DNA of 60,364 bases from a virus: positions 1 to 60,364 of IMG/VR virus record IMGVR_UViG_3300043468_000417; one strand, written 5' to 3'. The notes beneath the pieces are model-generated. The model saw nothing but the letters and a program-made list of their open reading frames with translations. It did no database searches and was not told the DNA's origin. Shown one piece after another: positions 38,900-49,565 of this stretch. Every line of letters starts with the position of its first letter. Positions within the stretch are counted from its first letter, which is position 1. A program made the translations under genes and the position numbers.

Positions 38900-39231
38900 A
38901 TTTAGCCGCATTAGAAGGAGAGCTTTTTCTTTTAGGACATTGGAGAAATTACGATGAACTTGAAGAAAATCTATCAATGCCAGAACTTATAGCTACTCTT
39001 AAAGCTTTAAAGAAAAGGGAACACGGAGAAAGAAAGTTCCTAGCATCTTTAAAGGGAGTAGATTTAGGTGAGTATGAAGATGATAGCAAGGAAGGTTCTA
39101 GTTTTGAAGAAATAGAATTGAGAGCGGCAGGAATACATGCTAATCCCAATGACGTTGTTTCACTACAAGGAAGATTCGCAGCACAAGCTGGTTTTGGAAT
39201 TGGCGAAGGACTAGGATACACTAAGGAGTAG
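38567..39231 (+). CDS. Tail assembly chaperone, -1 frameshift product (GT)
   Basis: Predicted 221-aa fusion made by a -1 shift at CCCAAAC (38857-38863). The zero frame reads GAC CCA AAC; after slipping the two tRNAs re-pair with CCC and AAA. The -1 frame is open from 38854 to the stop at 39231 and continues through the zero-frame TAG. It encodes a short Ser/Gly-rich linker, then ELDLAALEGELFLLGHWRNY and the T domain with ATLKALKKREHGERKFL. The T part has no good start of its own. This G/GT arrangement is a hallmark of long-tailed phages; the GT/G ratio controls tail assembly. Confidence 0.9.
38857..38863 (+). other. Slippery heptamer CCCAAAC for programmed -1 frameshift
   Basis: The heptamer fits X XXY YYZ (C CCA AAC) in register with the chaperone frame, 33 bases before the zero-frame stop. 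It lies inside the only region where both frames are open (38854-38899). No strong pseudoknot was recognised downstream by eye. Confidence 0.9.
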
Positions 39232-39241
39232 AATATAGTAA

Positions 39242-42200
39242 ATGGCTGAAGAAACAATCAGTACACGAATAGTCGCTAATGCCGACTTCTCAGCCCTTAT
39301 TGCCGATGTGCATAGGGTTACTTCTAGCCTATCTAAATTACAAGAGCAGTTAGCCAACTCAAACAAGATGTTGGCAAATCAAATTGCTGTAATGAATCGT
39401 TCATTTTCAGACACACTAAGAAGCACAGGACAATACTCCACACACTTTGTAAGTCTACAATCAGATGTTGAAAAATTTGGTAAAAACCTTGATGGTGGCA
39501 AACTTAAATTAAATCAATATTTTAATACCTTTAGACAGCATGCACAGCAATCTGGTGGACTTATAAGGGATTTAGCAAAGCAACAAGTAGCCCTACAAAA
39601 CTCAATATTACAACCGCTAGGCAGAAACGCACAAGGACTTATGCAGTTCAACGTGCACGTTCCACGAGGGCTTGATGAAATAAAAAATAAAACCGCCATA
39701 GCAAGACAAGAACTACAGATCATGAATAAGGTAATCCAGGATGGCGCTGGACAACTTATTAACTGGGGTAAAAATACTCAGTGGGCAGGCCGTCAGTTAA
39801 CAGTTGGTTTGACAGTCCCTCTGGTAGCATTTGGAGCACAGGCTGCTAAAGCATTTAGAGAAGCAGATCAAGAATTAGTTCGTTTAACTAAGGTATACGG
39901 AGATGTTGCAGGAACTTCAGCAGCAGAACTGGGCAGAGTTAGAGACGATGTATCAAAAACAGCAAAAGAAATATCTTCAGCTATGGGTGTTTCGTTTAAA
40001 GAAACAATTGGTCTTGCAGCGGATATTGCAGCAACTGGTAAAACTGGAGATGAGTTACTAGGATCAATTAAAGAAACTACCAGACTTGCAGTGCTTGGTG
40101 AAGTAGATAGACAAGAAGCCATGAAGGCAACACTTGCAATTCAGTCAGCATTTAAGCAAAACACAGATGAACTTTCACAATCAATTAACTTCCTTAACGC
40201 AGTTGAAAACCAAACATCTACAACTCTTAACGACTTAGTAGAAGCAATTCCAAAAGCTGGTCCAGTAATCCAAGGTCTGGGTGGAAGCGTACAAGACCTT
40301 GCACTATATCTAACTGCCATGCGTGAAGGTGGTATTAACGCATCAGAAGGTGCCAACGCATTAAAGTCAGCATTAGCTTCTTTGATTAACCCAACAGATG
40401 TTGCGGTAGGAAAATTTCAAACTTTAGGAATAGATTTACTTTCAATAGTAAACGATAATGCTGGAAATTTAACTGGCACATTAATGGAATTGCAAGGCGC
40501 ACTAGATAGATTAAATCCACTACAAAAGCAACAGGCCATAGAGCAGTTATTTGGCAAGTTCCAGTTTTCAAGACTGAACGCCTTGTTTGAAAACTTAGGA
40601 AGAGAAGGAAGTCAGACTTTACAGGTATTAGATCTTATGAAAGCATCTACTGGAGAACTAGCTTCTGTAGCAGATCGAGAATTAGCAGCCGTAACCGAAT
40701 CTGCATCTGGTAAGTATCGCAGAGCAATTGAAAGTTTAAGAGCCTCGCTTGCTGAAGTTGGAGAACAGTTCTTACAGATCAATACAGTTTTAATTAAAGT
40801 AATTGATAAAGTTGTTCAGTTTGCTAATAATTTACCAGGACCAGTAAAGCAAGTCTTAGCATTAGCAGGCGGATTTACTGCAGTTATTGGACCAGTAATT
40901 ATGTTAACTGGTGTGCTTGCCAACTTCTTTGGATATATTCTAAAAGGAATTTTCCATATGAAGGCGTTTTTTAAAGGCGGAGAAGGCTGGAAGTATTTAA
41001 CACCAGAGATGCTTGCTGCAGAAAAAGCAGGAAGATTAGTTGAACAATCATTTTATAGCGATGCAAAAGCAGCAGCGGTATTAAAACAAGCACTAGGTAA
41101 TTTAATTGATGAATTTTCAATACTAGAAGCAAAAGCAAAAGCTGGAGCAATGAGTGTCAACCCAGCAGTATCAACAATGGCTGGCAATCTTGTCATGGCG
41201 GCTGGAGGTTCAAGAGTAGTAGATCCAAACCACCCATTGGCAGGAACAATGGGAACTAGAGCAAGTTCACACATGGTTCCAAGATCTGGAATGACTGATC
41301 AACAAAGAATGCAACAAACTATGTTTGGCATGGTTCCAGGGTCAATTCCTGTAAATCAAAAAATTGGTCAAAATCCACAAATTTATATGAATGAGCAGTT
41401 GCCAAATGTTCCTGGACTTACAACAGTAGGCGGAGTATCAACGGGTATTGTTTCTGGAGAAGCAGCTAGATGGCATGCAATGATGGCCACTTTAGGAATG
41501 CAATCAAAGGCAGAAATTGAAAATCTAAAAAGAACAATTGCAGCAACTGGAACTGTAAGTAAAGAATTTATGATGCAGTTTGATGATATTCTTCCAGCAG
41601 TTAATGTTTTAACAAATAATGCCGCAAAAGAATCTGCCCTTATTGTTGCAGAACTTCGTGCAGGCAAGATGAATTTAGACGCTGCAAGAGCAAAAATTGT
41701 TGCATTAAACTTAGAAACAGAAAGATTAATAGCTGCTACAGTTCAAGCACAGGCGACTGCTATGGGCAGAACAATTAATCCAACAATGGTTCCTACTTTA
41801 AACCAGCCAGTAGTTGACCCAACTGGTAAGTCTAATATGAGAGAGTTATTTAAAAAGGGCAAGACAAGAGACTTTATTAATAAGATTGCTGGAACACTTG
41901 GGGTAAGAACCTCTGGTGCTGGCTACAATGTTGAAACAACAATACCAAAAAAGTTTGCTATGGGTGGAGTCGTATATAGACAAAATGGTAGCGATGGCCC
42001 AGAGTTTGCGCCAATGGGTACAGATACTGTACCAGCAATGCTTACTCCTGGAGAGTATGTTATTAATGCTAAAGCAGCTAAAAACTTTGGAGGACTTCTA
42101 GAAGCAATAAATAATGGAGCGTCTCCAGATGCCGTTGTAGAAGATATTGTTTCTAAATATCCAAAACCAGTAGATCGTTCACAATTTGAAGGTGCTCATG

Positions 42201-45200
42201 CAAGCGGATTTGATTTTGAAGGAAACAAATTGCCTTCTCAAACAGGATCTCAGGTTGGCTCATCAGGAGTTTCTTTAGACCCTAGAACTAGAGCTTTAAC
42301 ACAAGCATTTCCTAATGACGCTATATTCCAAACTAAAGATAAAAACATTTTAAGAATTAGTAAGATAATTAATCAGTTAATGAAAGAAGGTCAAAAGGGA
42401 TCTACTAAGGGGGCCCTTCTTCAGGCATTAAGACAAGCAATGAGAACTGGAGTTCTTTTTGAAGATTTGCCAGTAACAAATAATCAAGTAAGACGGTCAT
42501 TGTATAAAGCAATGCTGTCTACTATAAAACAACTTCCTTCTGGAAATAGAATAGACGATGCAGTTTTTGCAAATGTTTATAGATCTGCAATTGAAAGAGT
42601 TTCTGGTACTTTAAGTCCAGCAGATGGGATTTTGCTAAGAAAATCTATTGGTATTGCAAGCCTGCCACAAGATATAAGAATTGATTCAAGAGCATTTAGA
42701 GCAATGGCTCCAGAAAACCTTCCAGTAATGACAATAGATGAGGCACGAGCAGCTACTGAAGTTGGCGGTAAGACTTGGTACAACACGGGAAAAACAAAAA
42801 GCGGTAAGACTGGTAAAACAGCAGTACATATTAGACCAAGCGAGAATTTCTCTATGAGCGCTAGAAGCGGAGATACATTTTTACAAAAGCCAAGAGACAC
42901 TAAATCAATGATGATGGGTGCTGCAAATAAAATTAATTCAGCCCTTAGATTTGTTCAAAGAGGAAGAAAAGTAATTGGTCCTGATCAAAGATCAATAGAT
43001 CTTACTAATAAATGGCGTAGGGGATACTCGGATGGCGGAATGGTATACATGGCTAACGGAGGCATGGTTCCAAAGGTTCAGTACTTCCAAGATGGAAGCG
43101 ATGGTGCAGTAAAGCCATCTATGATGGGCAGCGGAATGGCCGCCTCATTTGGCGGTATGGGTTTAATGGCTGCAGGATCAATGGTTGGCGGCGGAGCTGG
43201 ACAAGTAATGAGCAGTGCTGGTATGGCAATGTCATTTATGCCAATGCTTCAAATGATTCCTAAAGTTAATGTTCAATTAAGCACAATGCAGAAAAAGTTA
43301 ATAGAGCCAATTGGTCCATTAAATAGATTAAATGCTGGATTCCTTGGCAAAGCAAAAAGCCTTACAGGACTCTCAAAGGCATTTGGTCCAGTATTAAGAG
43401 GACTCTCTTTATTAACTCGTGCATTTAGCCCAATAGGTATTGCTCTAACAGCAACCATATTTGGAGTAAAAAAATTAATTGAAATTTATAAAGATCAGCA
43501 AGAAGCTCAAAGAGTAAATAGATTAGAATTTGGAATGTCCGCAGAGACTATTAAAAAGGCTGGATACTCTATGACAGACTATGGGGCTAACATAAAAAAG
43601 GCAATAGAAGATGCAAAGGCCCTACAAGAAAGAAATAAAATGCTTTACGAAAGCATGTTCCAGGCCAACATTCCTATTAAAATGACAATTGCTGAATATA
43701 AAAAGCTTCGTGAAGAAACAAAAAAGAAGATGCCAGACCTTATTGAATTATTTAATCAAAAGGGCAACTCCGATGTTGCAACTGTTGCTGCAAGACTCAA
43801 AGCGCAATTTATGTCCCTAGGAGACAATGTTGAGACAGCAACAGCCAAGGTTTATGCACTTATGGCTCAATCAAATAAAGCACAGCTAGCAGCTGGAGCA
43901 ATTGGTACAAAGGGATTTGCATCAATAAAAACAGCAGTTGATGCAGCAGTAGCTTCAGCAGGAAGCTTTGATGACGCAATGGCAAAGGGTGACGCTAAGG
44001 CAGCTGCAGACTCACTTATGGTTACCTTTGAAGGAATTGGTAATGCAATAAAGGATAATGCAAAAACAAACAAGTTAGAATTTGGCGATTCAATGGATCA
44101 AATATTAAAGAAGATGGCTACAACTGGTAAAGGCCAAGTAGCAATAAATCAATCTGTTTTGTCCGAATTGAAAAAGCAAAACCCAGAGCTTGCTAAGATA
44201 TTAAATTCTACTGATACCGCCACATCTGCTTGGGCTAAGTACCAACTTGCTTTACAAGGAGTAAATTTAGATTTACAAACTCTTTCTGGAGAAGCTGCAA
44301 CCGCTGCGTTAAAGTTACAATCTTTGGTTGTTGCTAATACTACAACTACTCTTAAAAATACTGCTGGCATTAAAGAGCAGTATACAAAATATGAAGGACT
44401 ACAAAAGAGAATTAAAGATCTTCAAAAAGCTTCTCAAGGTCAATCTGCTAAGCAGCAAATTGATAGCCGAAAAGTAATAGAAGGCCTTAATGAGCAGATT
44501 AAAAAAATTAAGGATGCTGCTGATGCTAAGATTAAAGCACTTCGTGCTCAAAGCCAAGCAGAAAACGACAACTTAGAATTACAAAAATTACAATTAGAGT
44601 ATCAAGAAGCAATTGCTCGTGGAGATCAAGATGCTGCAGCTAGATCTCAAATTGCTATTCAGCAACTTACAAATCAAGTTCAATCTAAAAAAGCAGAAGA
44701 CTCAATTATTGCTAAGGCGGAATTGGAAATTAAGCCTCTGCAGGATCAAATTGATAAACTAGGCAAAAAGAATCAAGAGCTGGCAGACAAAGCGGCCCTT
44801 GCAGGAGAAAGTTTATCTAAGCTACAGGGACAAGCATCGACATTAAAAGAAAAATTAGATGGTTTAGAAAAATCAGTAAGTGCAGCAGCATTTAATAAAC
44901 TACTCTATAAAGCTCTTGGATTAGAGTATACAGGTAGTTCTCAGGAAAAAACAGATCTTGCAGGAGTAGAATCTTTTAACACTGAACTTGGCGGTCCAAA
45001 GTCTGTTGATAAGGTTATTCCAAAAGGCGCAAAAGCAAGACACAGAATTCCAGAAACATTTTCTGATGTTAAGGGTGGCGCAAAAGATTTAGTAGATTCA
45101 ATTTCAAGCGGATTACAAAATGGTGTAAACGCTAAAGAAGTTAATATCTATACGGATAAACTGGCTGGATCTGGTGGTACATCACTGGGCGGAAGAACAA

Positions 45201-45724
45201 AAGAAGCTCCACTTATGGTTGCTACAAATTCAGCATACTCACTTAAGTCAGACGGAGAACTTTCTGATACTGCTGAAAAACAGATCATTAGTCAAAATAA
45301 ATTAGAAAAGGGACAGTTCTTTAAGTATAATGGGATTACCTATGAAGTTTTAAAAACTGGATGGGGATTTGGAGATAGGGCAAAGCCAGTGGGTAGATCG
45401 CTTGGCGGACCAGTTACCCCTGGACGAAAGTATTTAGTAAATGATAGAATAAATGCATTAGGTAAGCAGCAAGAAGTCTTTATGCCTACCATGCCAGGAA
45501 TGATCAAGCCTAATATTGATACAGCATTTAATATTCCATCGCAACAAAATGTTAAGATGCCAGGTATTTCAAATAGCCCAAATAGCAACAACACATACAA
45601 TATTGATATTGAGCTAAATGGTACAAATATTACAGTGGACGACGTTATGAAGTCCATGGAAGCAAAAATGAAATTAGTTGGTGCTACACTAGGTAGACCA
45701 GTAAACGTAGGAGGTAAGTACTAA
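39242..45724 (+). CDS. Tail tape measure protein
   Basis: 2160 aa, the longest gene. The N-terminus has coiled-coil (VTSSLSKLQEQLANSNKMLA) and a TP901-type core (LTKVYGDVAGTSAAELGRVR, MREGGINASEGANALKSALA, NPTDVAVGKFQTLGIDLLSI). Hydrophobic stretches (FTAVIGPVIMLTGVLANFFG) could span a membrane during DNA injection. 'LTPGEYVINAKAAKNFGG' and similar 'GGxVYxxxG' units occur in its middle, and the C-terminal third has a coiled coil (about 1700-1900). A C-terminal block (VDDVMKSMEAKMKLVGATLG) is conserved in related proteins. Using about 0.15 nm per residue, the tail would be some 320 nm long, an inference. Confidence 0.93.
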   Translation: MAEETISTRIVANADFSALIADVHRVTSSLSKLQEQLANSNKMLANQIAVMNRSFSDTLRSTGQYSTHFVSLQSDVEKFGKNLDGGKLKLNQYFNTFRQHAQQSGGLIRDLAKQQVALQNSILQPLGRNAQGLMQFNVHVPRGLDEIKNKTAIARQELQIMNKVIQDGAGQLINWGKNTQWAGRQLTVGLTVPLVAFGAQAAKAFREADQELVRLTKVYGDVAGTSAAELGRVRDDVSKTAKEISSAMGVSFKETIGLAADIAATGKTGDELLGSIKETTRLAVLGEVDRQEAMKATLAIQSAFKQNTDELSQSINFLNAVENQTSTTLNDLVEAIPKAGPVIQGLGGSVQDLALYLTAMREGGINASEGANALKSALASLINPTDVAVGKFQTLGIDLLSIVNDNAGNLTGTLMELQGALDRLNPLQKQQAIEQLFGKFQFSRLNALFENLGREGSQTLQVLDLMKASTGELASVADRELAAVTESASGKYRRAIESLRASLAEVGEQFLQINTVLIKVIDKVVQFANNLPGPVKQVLALAGGFTAVIGPVIMLTGVLANFFGYILKGIFHMKAFFKGGEGWKYLTPEMLAAEKAGRLVEQSFYSDAKAAAVLKQALGNLIDEFSILEAKAKAGAMSVNPAVSTMAGNLVMAAGGSRVVDPNHPLAGTMGTRASSHMVPRSGMTDQQRMQQTMFGMVPGSIPVNQKIGQNPQIYMNEQLPNVPGLTTVGGVSTGIVSGEAARWHAMMATLGMQSKAEIENLKRTIAATGTVSKEFMMQFDDILPAVNVLTNNAAKESALIVAELRAGKMNLDAARAKIVALNLETERLIAATVQAQATAMGRTINPTMVPTLNQPVVDPTGKSNMRELFKKGKTRDFINKIAGTLGVRTSGAGYNVETTIPKKFAMGGVVYRQNGSDGPEFAPMGTDTVPAMLTPGEYVINAKAAKNFGGLLEAINNGASPDAVVEDIVSKYPKPVDRSQFEGAHASGFDFEGNKLPSQTGSQVGSSGVSLDPRTRALTQAFPNDAIFQTKDKNILRISKIINQLMKEGQKGSTKGALLQALRQAMRTGVLFEDLPVTNNQVRRSLYKAMLSTIKQLPSGNRIDDAVFANVYRSAIERVSGTLSPADGILLRKSIGIASLPQDIRIDSRAFRAMAPENLPVMTIDEARAATEVGGKTWYNTGKTKSGKTGKTAVHIRPSENFSMSARSGDTFLQKPRDTKSMMMGAANKINSALRFVQRGRKVIGPDQRSIDLTNKWRRGYSDGGMVYMANGGMVPKVQYFQDGSDGAVKPSMMGSGMAASFGGMGLMAAGSMVGGGAGQVMSSAGMAMSFMPMLQMIPKVNVQLSTMQKKLIEPIGPLNRLNAGFLGKAKSLTGLSKAFGPVLRGLSLLTRAFSPIGIALTATIFGVKKLIEIYKDQQEAQRVNRLEFGMSAETIKKAGYSMTDYGANIKKAIEDAKALQERNKMLYESMFQANIPIKMTIAEYKKLREETKKKMPDLIELFNQKGNSDVATVAARLKAQFMSLGDNVETATAKVYALMAQSNKAQLAAGAIGTKGFASIKTAVDAAVASAGSFDDAMAKGDAKAAADSLMVTFEGIGNAIKDNAKTNKLEFGDSMDQILKKMATTGKGQVAINQSVLSELKKQNPELAKILNSTDTATSAWAKYQLALQGVNLDLQTLSGEAATAALKLQSLVVANTTTTLKNTAGIKEQYTKYEGLQKRIKDLQKASQGQSAKQQIDSRKVIEGLNEQIKKIKDAADAKIKALRAQSQAENDNLELQKLQLEYQEAIARGDQDAAARSQIAIQQLTNQVQSKKAEDSIIAKAELEIKPLQDQIDKLGKKNQELADKAALAGESLSKLQGQASTLKEKLDGLEKSVSAAAFNKLLYKALGLEYTGSSQEKTDLAGVESFNTELGGPKSVDKVIPKGAKARHRIPETFSDVKGGAKDLVDSISSGLQNGVNAKEVNIYTDKLAGSGGTSLGGRTKEAPLMVATNSAYSLKSDGELSDTAEKQIISQNKLEKGQFFKYNGITYEVLKTGWGFGDRAKPVGRSLGGPVTPGRKYLVNDRINALGKQQEVFMPTMPGMIKPNIDTAFNIPSQQNVKMPGISNSPNSNNTYNIDIELNGTNITVDDVMKSMEAKMKLVGATLGRPVNVGGKY

Positions 45725-46197
45725 TGCCAGCTTTATCTTTACCTAGAGGCTCCGTACTTTGGATAGAAGCCAAGGACCTCCTTGCTACAACACCTGGAAC
45801 TACTAAAACCTGGAACAAGGTTAGCGAACACAATAGAAGCCCATTAGAAATAAACGTTGAAAGAATTGAAGCCATAACCAGAACATCTAACGGAAGTCTT
45901 AGAAAAAATCATATTGCTGATAAAAGGAGTTTTTCTGTGTCATGGGAAATGCTTCCTTCATATAGAGATCTTACAGTAGATGGCGGTTGGGGGGCAGAAG
46001 ATTTAAGACAATTCTACCTTAGTGATGATGGAAAGAAGACATTTAATATTAGAATTAATTTAGCAAAGACTGGGTCAGATCAATCTTCTTCAGGATATGA
46101 GTCTTATACAGTTTCATTTAGTAATTGCAGCTTTAGTGTATTAAAAAGAGGAATACAACCACACTGGAGTGTTTCTTTGACAATGGATGAGGTCTAA
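45724..46197 (+). CDS. Distal-tail-like protein
   Basis: 157 aa following the tape measure by a stop/start overlap, the position of the distal tail (Dit) protein. The sequence is beta-rich (RGSVLWIEAKDLLATTPG, RSFSVSWEMLPSYRDLTVDG, FNIRINLAKTGSDQS, FSNCSFSVLKRGIQPHWSVS). The ending HWSVSLTMDEV suits the last beta strand of a Dit N-terminal domain. The short length suggests only the ring domain. Confidence 0.62.
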   Translation: MPALSLPRGSVLWIEAKDLLATTPGTTKTWNKVSEHNRSPLEINVERIEAITRTSNGSLRKNHIADKRSFSVSWEMLPSYRDLTVDGGWGAEDLRQFYLSDDGKKTFNIRINLAKTGSDQSSSGYESYTVSFSNCSFSVLKRGIQPHWSVSLTMDEV

Positions 46198-48326
46198 TGA
46201 TAACCGCCTCAACTGCCCTTAAAACTTTACTAGAACAGCAATCTACAATTATAATAAACGCAGGTTGTACTGTAGAGTACAATATGAATACTTTAGTAGA
46301 CAGCATAGTTGTTTCTGGTGCAGATATAAGTAGAGCTGATTCAGCAGGTAACGTATATTATCCATTTAAAAAGTTGTTTCCAGTAGATACAGTTATTAAG
46401 CAAAATAGACCATTAGGGGCGGGAATTAAATACGCTATTGTAGGAGACATTGGAACAAATACATATAGAAATCCCAAAAGTAGTGAATATGGCGTAAGCT
46501 ATAGAACATATTATCCAGGATCAGAATCTGTTTATAAATATTATGTTTCAGACAAAGGTGTTGGGCTAGATGTAACTGCTACTTATCCAAAAACAATATT
46601 AACAAATAAAATAGTTATAAGATTTGAATTAGGACACTCTACTCCTTCTACATGGACTGTGTATAGCGGGTCTACACAATTAGCTACAGGTACAAGTTCT
46701 GATATAAAAGCTTTTGGAAATCCAGATGCTGGAACAGTAACAATTTATTATAACGGAACATCTTGGGTAAAAACAGAACCAGCATCTATATCAAATCCAA
46801 TTAACATGACAAGCCTTAGAGTAACCACAGGAGCGGTGACTGGAAAATATATTGGGCTTATCGAAATGTCACCTAGATGGATAAAAGATGTTACAGACAG
46901 AGTGGTAGATTTTGAAATCACAAAAGAAACTTCTAGCGGATCAGATGACATTTTACCAGTTGGATCAGTAACAGCAAACTCTCTTTCTCTTTCAATGGTA
47001 TCCTATGAAGATACCAGGGAAGTTGTATCATTTGATAAAACTATGACTTTTGATTCTACAAAAACTTATATGTATAAGGCTATAGAGGTTGTTCCGTATT
47101 TTAAGATATATCATTCTGATGGAGCTCTAACAGATTCTTCTGGAGCCTACGACAAAATTAAACAAGGTCTATTCTATGTAGATAGCTTTTCTATAGAAGA
47201 GTTTGGAAATGTTTCTGTAACTGCTCTAGACGGCGCAAGGATTTTACAACAACTAATTGCTCCTAGCATAGTCTGTAAAGACTATACAACGGTAGCAGTT
47301 ATCAGAACACTACTAGACAATATTGGATTTACTAATTATAATTTTAATATTACTTCTACTGACACATCTATATTTTCACCAAGATACTGGTGGACTGATG
47401 ATGGTGGAACAGTATGGGATTCTATTCAGAGGCTATGCAGAGATTCACAAATGGTAGCGTTATTTGACGAAAACAATGTTTTGCAATTTTATACTAGAGA
47501 ATATTTATTTAGTACAGTTGGCAAAACACCAATAGAATTTAGATATAGTGCAAGTGGAAGCAACCTTCCAAATATTTTATCATTTAATAAACAAGATCTT
47601 CCTTCAGCAAATCAGGTAAAGGTACTTTGGAAAAGTGTTACTACAAATAATTATACTGGAAACTCTCAGCCACTATGGGCATCTGGAGAAAGAAATTTAG
47701 GAGCACTATCTTTAGAAGGAGATATCTCAGCAATTTCTGGTCAAACAGTTGGGCCATACAGCGTATCTGGAACTAACTCTTACGTAAAATTAAATTTAGT
47801 TGTTGCAAACGATGCTCTTAAGAGTAATGTTTTAAACGAGTATAGCGGATACCTTGTAATAGATTCAGAAATTATAGAATACGATGCAATACAATACGAA
47901 TACACAGATTTGTCTGGAGTAAGGCAATCTAAAGATATTACAAGCGGCTCTGAGGCACTTAAATATCTTGGGCTAAGTCAGCCAGGGGCAAGTAACTATC
48001 AGCCAAATGGAAAGTATAGAATTAAAACACGAGGAGCATTTGGAACAAAAATAGTTGCACACTATAAGCAAGAGAATATATTAAACTCTTGGGCAGGCTA
48101 CGACACTGTTTGGAGCGAAGCTAGCGGCTCTACTCCAGTATTAACAAATGTTGCAAGCGTGACAGCTACAGTTGCTACAACTCAAGTTCCGACAGACTCC
48201 CCATTTGATGCAGATGCATATATAAAAAGTTTAACTTCTCAGGGTTGGACTCAAGCAGAAGCTGCTTCTTCAGCTAGATATGCTGCTCAAGCCGAGTACT
48301 GGTATCGTACGTTAGGAATAAGATAA
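46197..48326 (+). CDS. Tail hub/tip protein (Tal-like), first of a pair
   Basis: 709 aa. The N-terminal half has beta-rich Dit/Tal-type segments (SPRWIKDVTDRVVDFEITKE). The middle (FYVDSFSIEEFGNVSVTALD, LCRDSQMVALFDENNVLQFY, ANQVKVLWKSVTTNN) resembles the hub domains I-III of siphoviral tail-associated proteins. The C-terminus is helical with DADAYIKSLTSQGWTQAEAA. The following gene carries further hub segments, so the hub may be built from two polypeptides. Confidence 0.65.
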   Translation: MITASTALKTLLEQQSTIIINAGCTVEYNMNTLVDSIVVSGADISRADSAGNVYYPFKKLFPVDTVIKQNRPLGAGIKYAIVGDIGTNTYRNPKSSEYGVSYRTYYPGSESVYKYYVSDKGVGLDVTATYPKTILTNKIVIRFELGHSTPSTWTVYSGSTQLATGTSSDIKAFGNPDAGTVTIYYNGTSWVKTEPASISNPINMTSLRVTTGAVTGKYIGLIEMSPRWIKDVTDRVVDFEITKETSSGSDDILPVGSVTANSLSLSMVSYEDTREVVSFDKTMTFDSTKTYMYKAIEVVPYFKIYHSDGALTDSSGAYDKIKQGLFYVDSFSIEEFGNVSVTALDGARILQQLIAPSIVCKDYTTVAVIRTLLDNIGFTNYNFNITSTDTSIFSPRYWWTDDGGTVWDSIQRLCRDSQMVALFDENNVLQFYTREYLFSTVGKTPIEFRYSASGSNLPNILSFNKQDLPSANQVKVLWKSVTTNNYTGNSQPLWASGERNLGALSLEGDISAISGQTVGPYSVSGTNSYVKLNLVVANDALKSNVLNEYSGYLVIDSEIIEYDAIQYEYTDLSGVRQSKDITSGSEALKYLGLSQPGASNYQPNGKYRIKTRGAFGTKIVAHYKQENILNSWAGYDTVWSEASGSTPVLTNVASVTATVATTQVPTDSPFDADAYIKSLTSQGWTQAEAASSARYAAQAEYWYRTLGIR

Positions 48327-49561
48327 TGAGTAATCAAAGATCAATTCAAACATCATTATTTTCTTTAACAAATAATAGTACAAATCCAAATCAACATTCT
48401 GTTGCAATTAAAAACTCTGGAATATCAACTTCTTATTCATATTATGCATTTGGAACAGCAATGTTTTTCCCAGGAACAGTTAATGATGTTGTTAGTTCTG
48501 GAGGATTAGGATTTTTTACTAGCTCAAACGGAAATACTGGATACTACGTGTCGGTTCAAACTACTACTCATTTATCTGATACAGCAGATAAAGAAATAAA
48601 AATTTATAAAGTTGTTAACGGTAAAAAAACTATTTTAGCAGATAGCCAACAGACTCCTTCAAAAACACTAACTGGAGTTTTAGCTGGAACAGTATATAAA
48701 CTTGACGTTAACGTAATTGTTGAATCTACTTACGTTACAATTGATGCTTATGTAAATAGCTATAAAATAACGGCCACAGATAGTGTTTCTCCATTAAGCA
48801 AAACAAGCAACGTTGCAATGTTTGCAAATAGCGGAAAAGTTAATTACGATTACATATATGCTGCTCCAATAACCGAAGATCAATATAAAAGCGGAATTAT
48901 GCAAAATGTATATGAAGGTAAATATGGTCCAAAAACTCTTAGCTTTCTATATGGTGATAAAATTATTGAAAACAAGAACATATCTTCTGGGCAGTCTGCA
49001 TGGCTTGAAGAGTTTGGAACAACAGCCAGAGAACTAAAACAAATAAAAATTAAATATCAAGATCGACCAGCTGACCCGCTATTTGCCACAGTAGGTATAA
49101 ATAAACTAGCAAACATTTTAGGGCAAAGGCTGACCTCATTTGGAGCTGAGGTTTTTGTTTTGAATAATTCTGGAATGATGATACCATTAGCAGACGGCAA
49201 CCTTTATTCGTTTGCTGTAGTCGGAAACTCTATAACAATTTCTGGAGAGCATGAGTATAGCTCTAATACATTAAGTGATACAACCAACCCAGAACCAGTA
49301 GTTTTTGAGACAGCATGGATTCAAAGAGAAGACGATGCTAAAAACTTAGCAACATGGATACAGACCCAATGGTCAAAACAGCAGAGGGTTGTTGAAATGG
49401 AAATATTTAGTAACCCACTTATTTCGGTTGGAGATATCATAACTATTAATTATCCAAAAAATGATTTAGACGGAACTCAAAAATTTGTAGTAACCAGAGT
49501 AAACAATTCATTTAGAGAGGGACTAAATACTAGTATATCAGCACGTTCTATTTATAGCTGA
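48326..49561 (+). CDS. Tail protein with hub C-terminal-like domain, second of a pair
   Basis: 411 aa starting in the previous stop (TAATG). About 1-180 show a LamG-like beta jelly roll (YYAFGTAMFFPGTVNDVVSS, AGTVYKLDVNVIVESTYVTI). The C-terminal third (WIQTQWSKQQRVVEMEIFSN, PLISVGDIITINYPKNDLDG, FVVTRVNNSFREGLNTSISA) is the domain IV pattern that closes phage hub proteins. It may form the other half of the hub made by the 709-aa protein. Confidence 0.65.
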   Translation: MSNQRSIQTSLFSLTNNSTNPNQHSVAIKNSGISTSYSYYAFGTAMFFPGTVNDVVSSGGLGFFTSSNGNTGYYVSVQTTTHLSDTADKEIKIYKVVNGKKTILADSQQTPSKTLTGVLAGTVYKLDVNVIVESTYVTIDAYVNSYKITATDSVSPLSKTSNVAMFANSGKVNYDYIYAAPITEDQYKSGIMQNVYEGKYGPKTLSFLYGDKIIENKNISSGQSAWLEEFGTTARELKQIKIKYQDRPADPLFATVGINKLANILGQRLTSFGAEVFVLNNSGMMIPLADGNLYSFAVVGNSITISGEHEYSSNTLSDTTNPEPVVFETAWIQREDDAKNLATWIQTQWSKQQRVVEMEIFSNPLISVGDIITINYPKNDLDGTQKFVVTRVNNSFREGLNTSISARSIYS

Positions 49562-49565
49562 TAAA

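Noticed and set aside
38977-39231. Independent gene starting at ATG 38977
   Set aside because: The -1 frame is open upstream to 38854 and contains the slippery site, so this is the T part of a frameshift product.
46197-48326. Group I/II intron or intein in the large tail genes
   Set aside because: Frames are continuous and no intein blocks or intron signatures were noticed.
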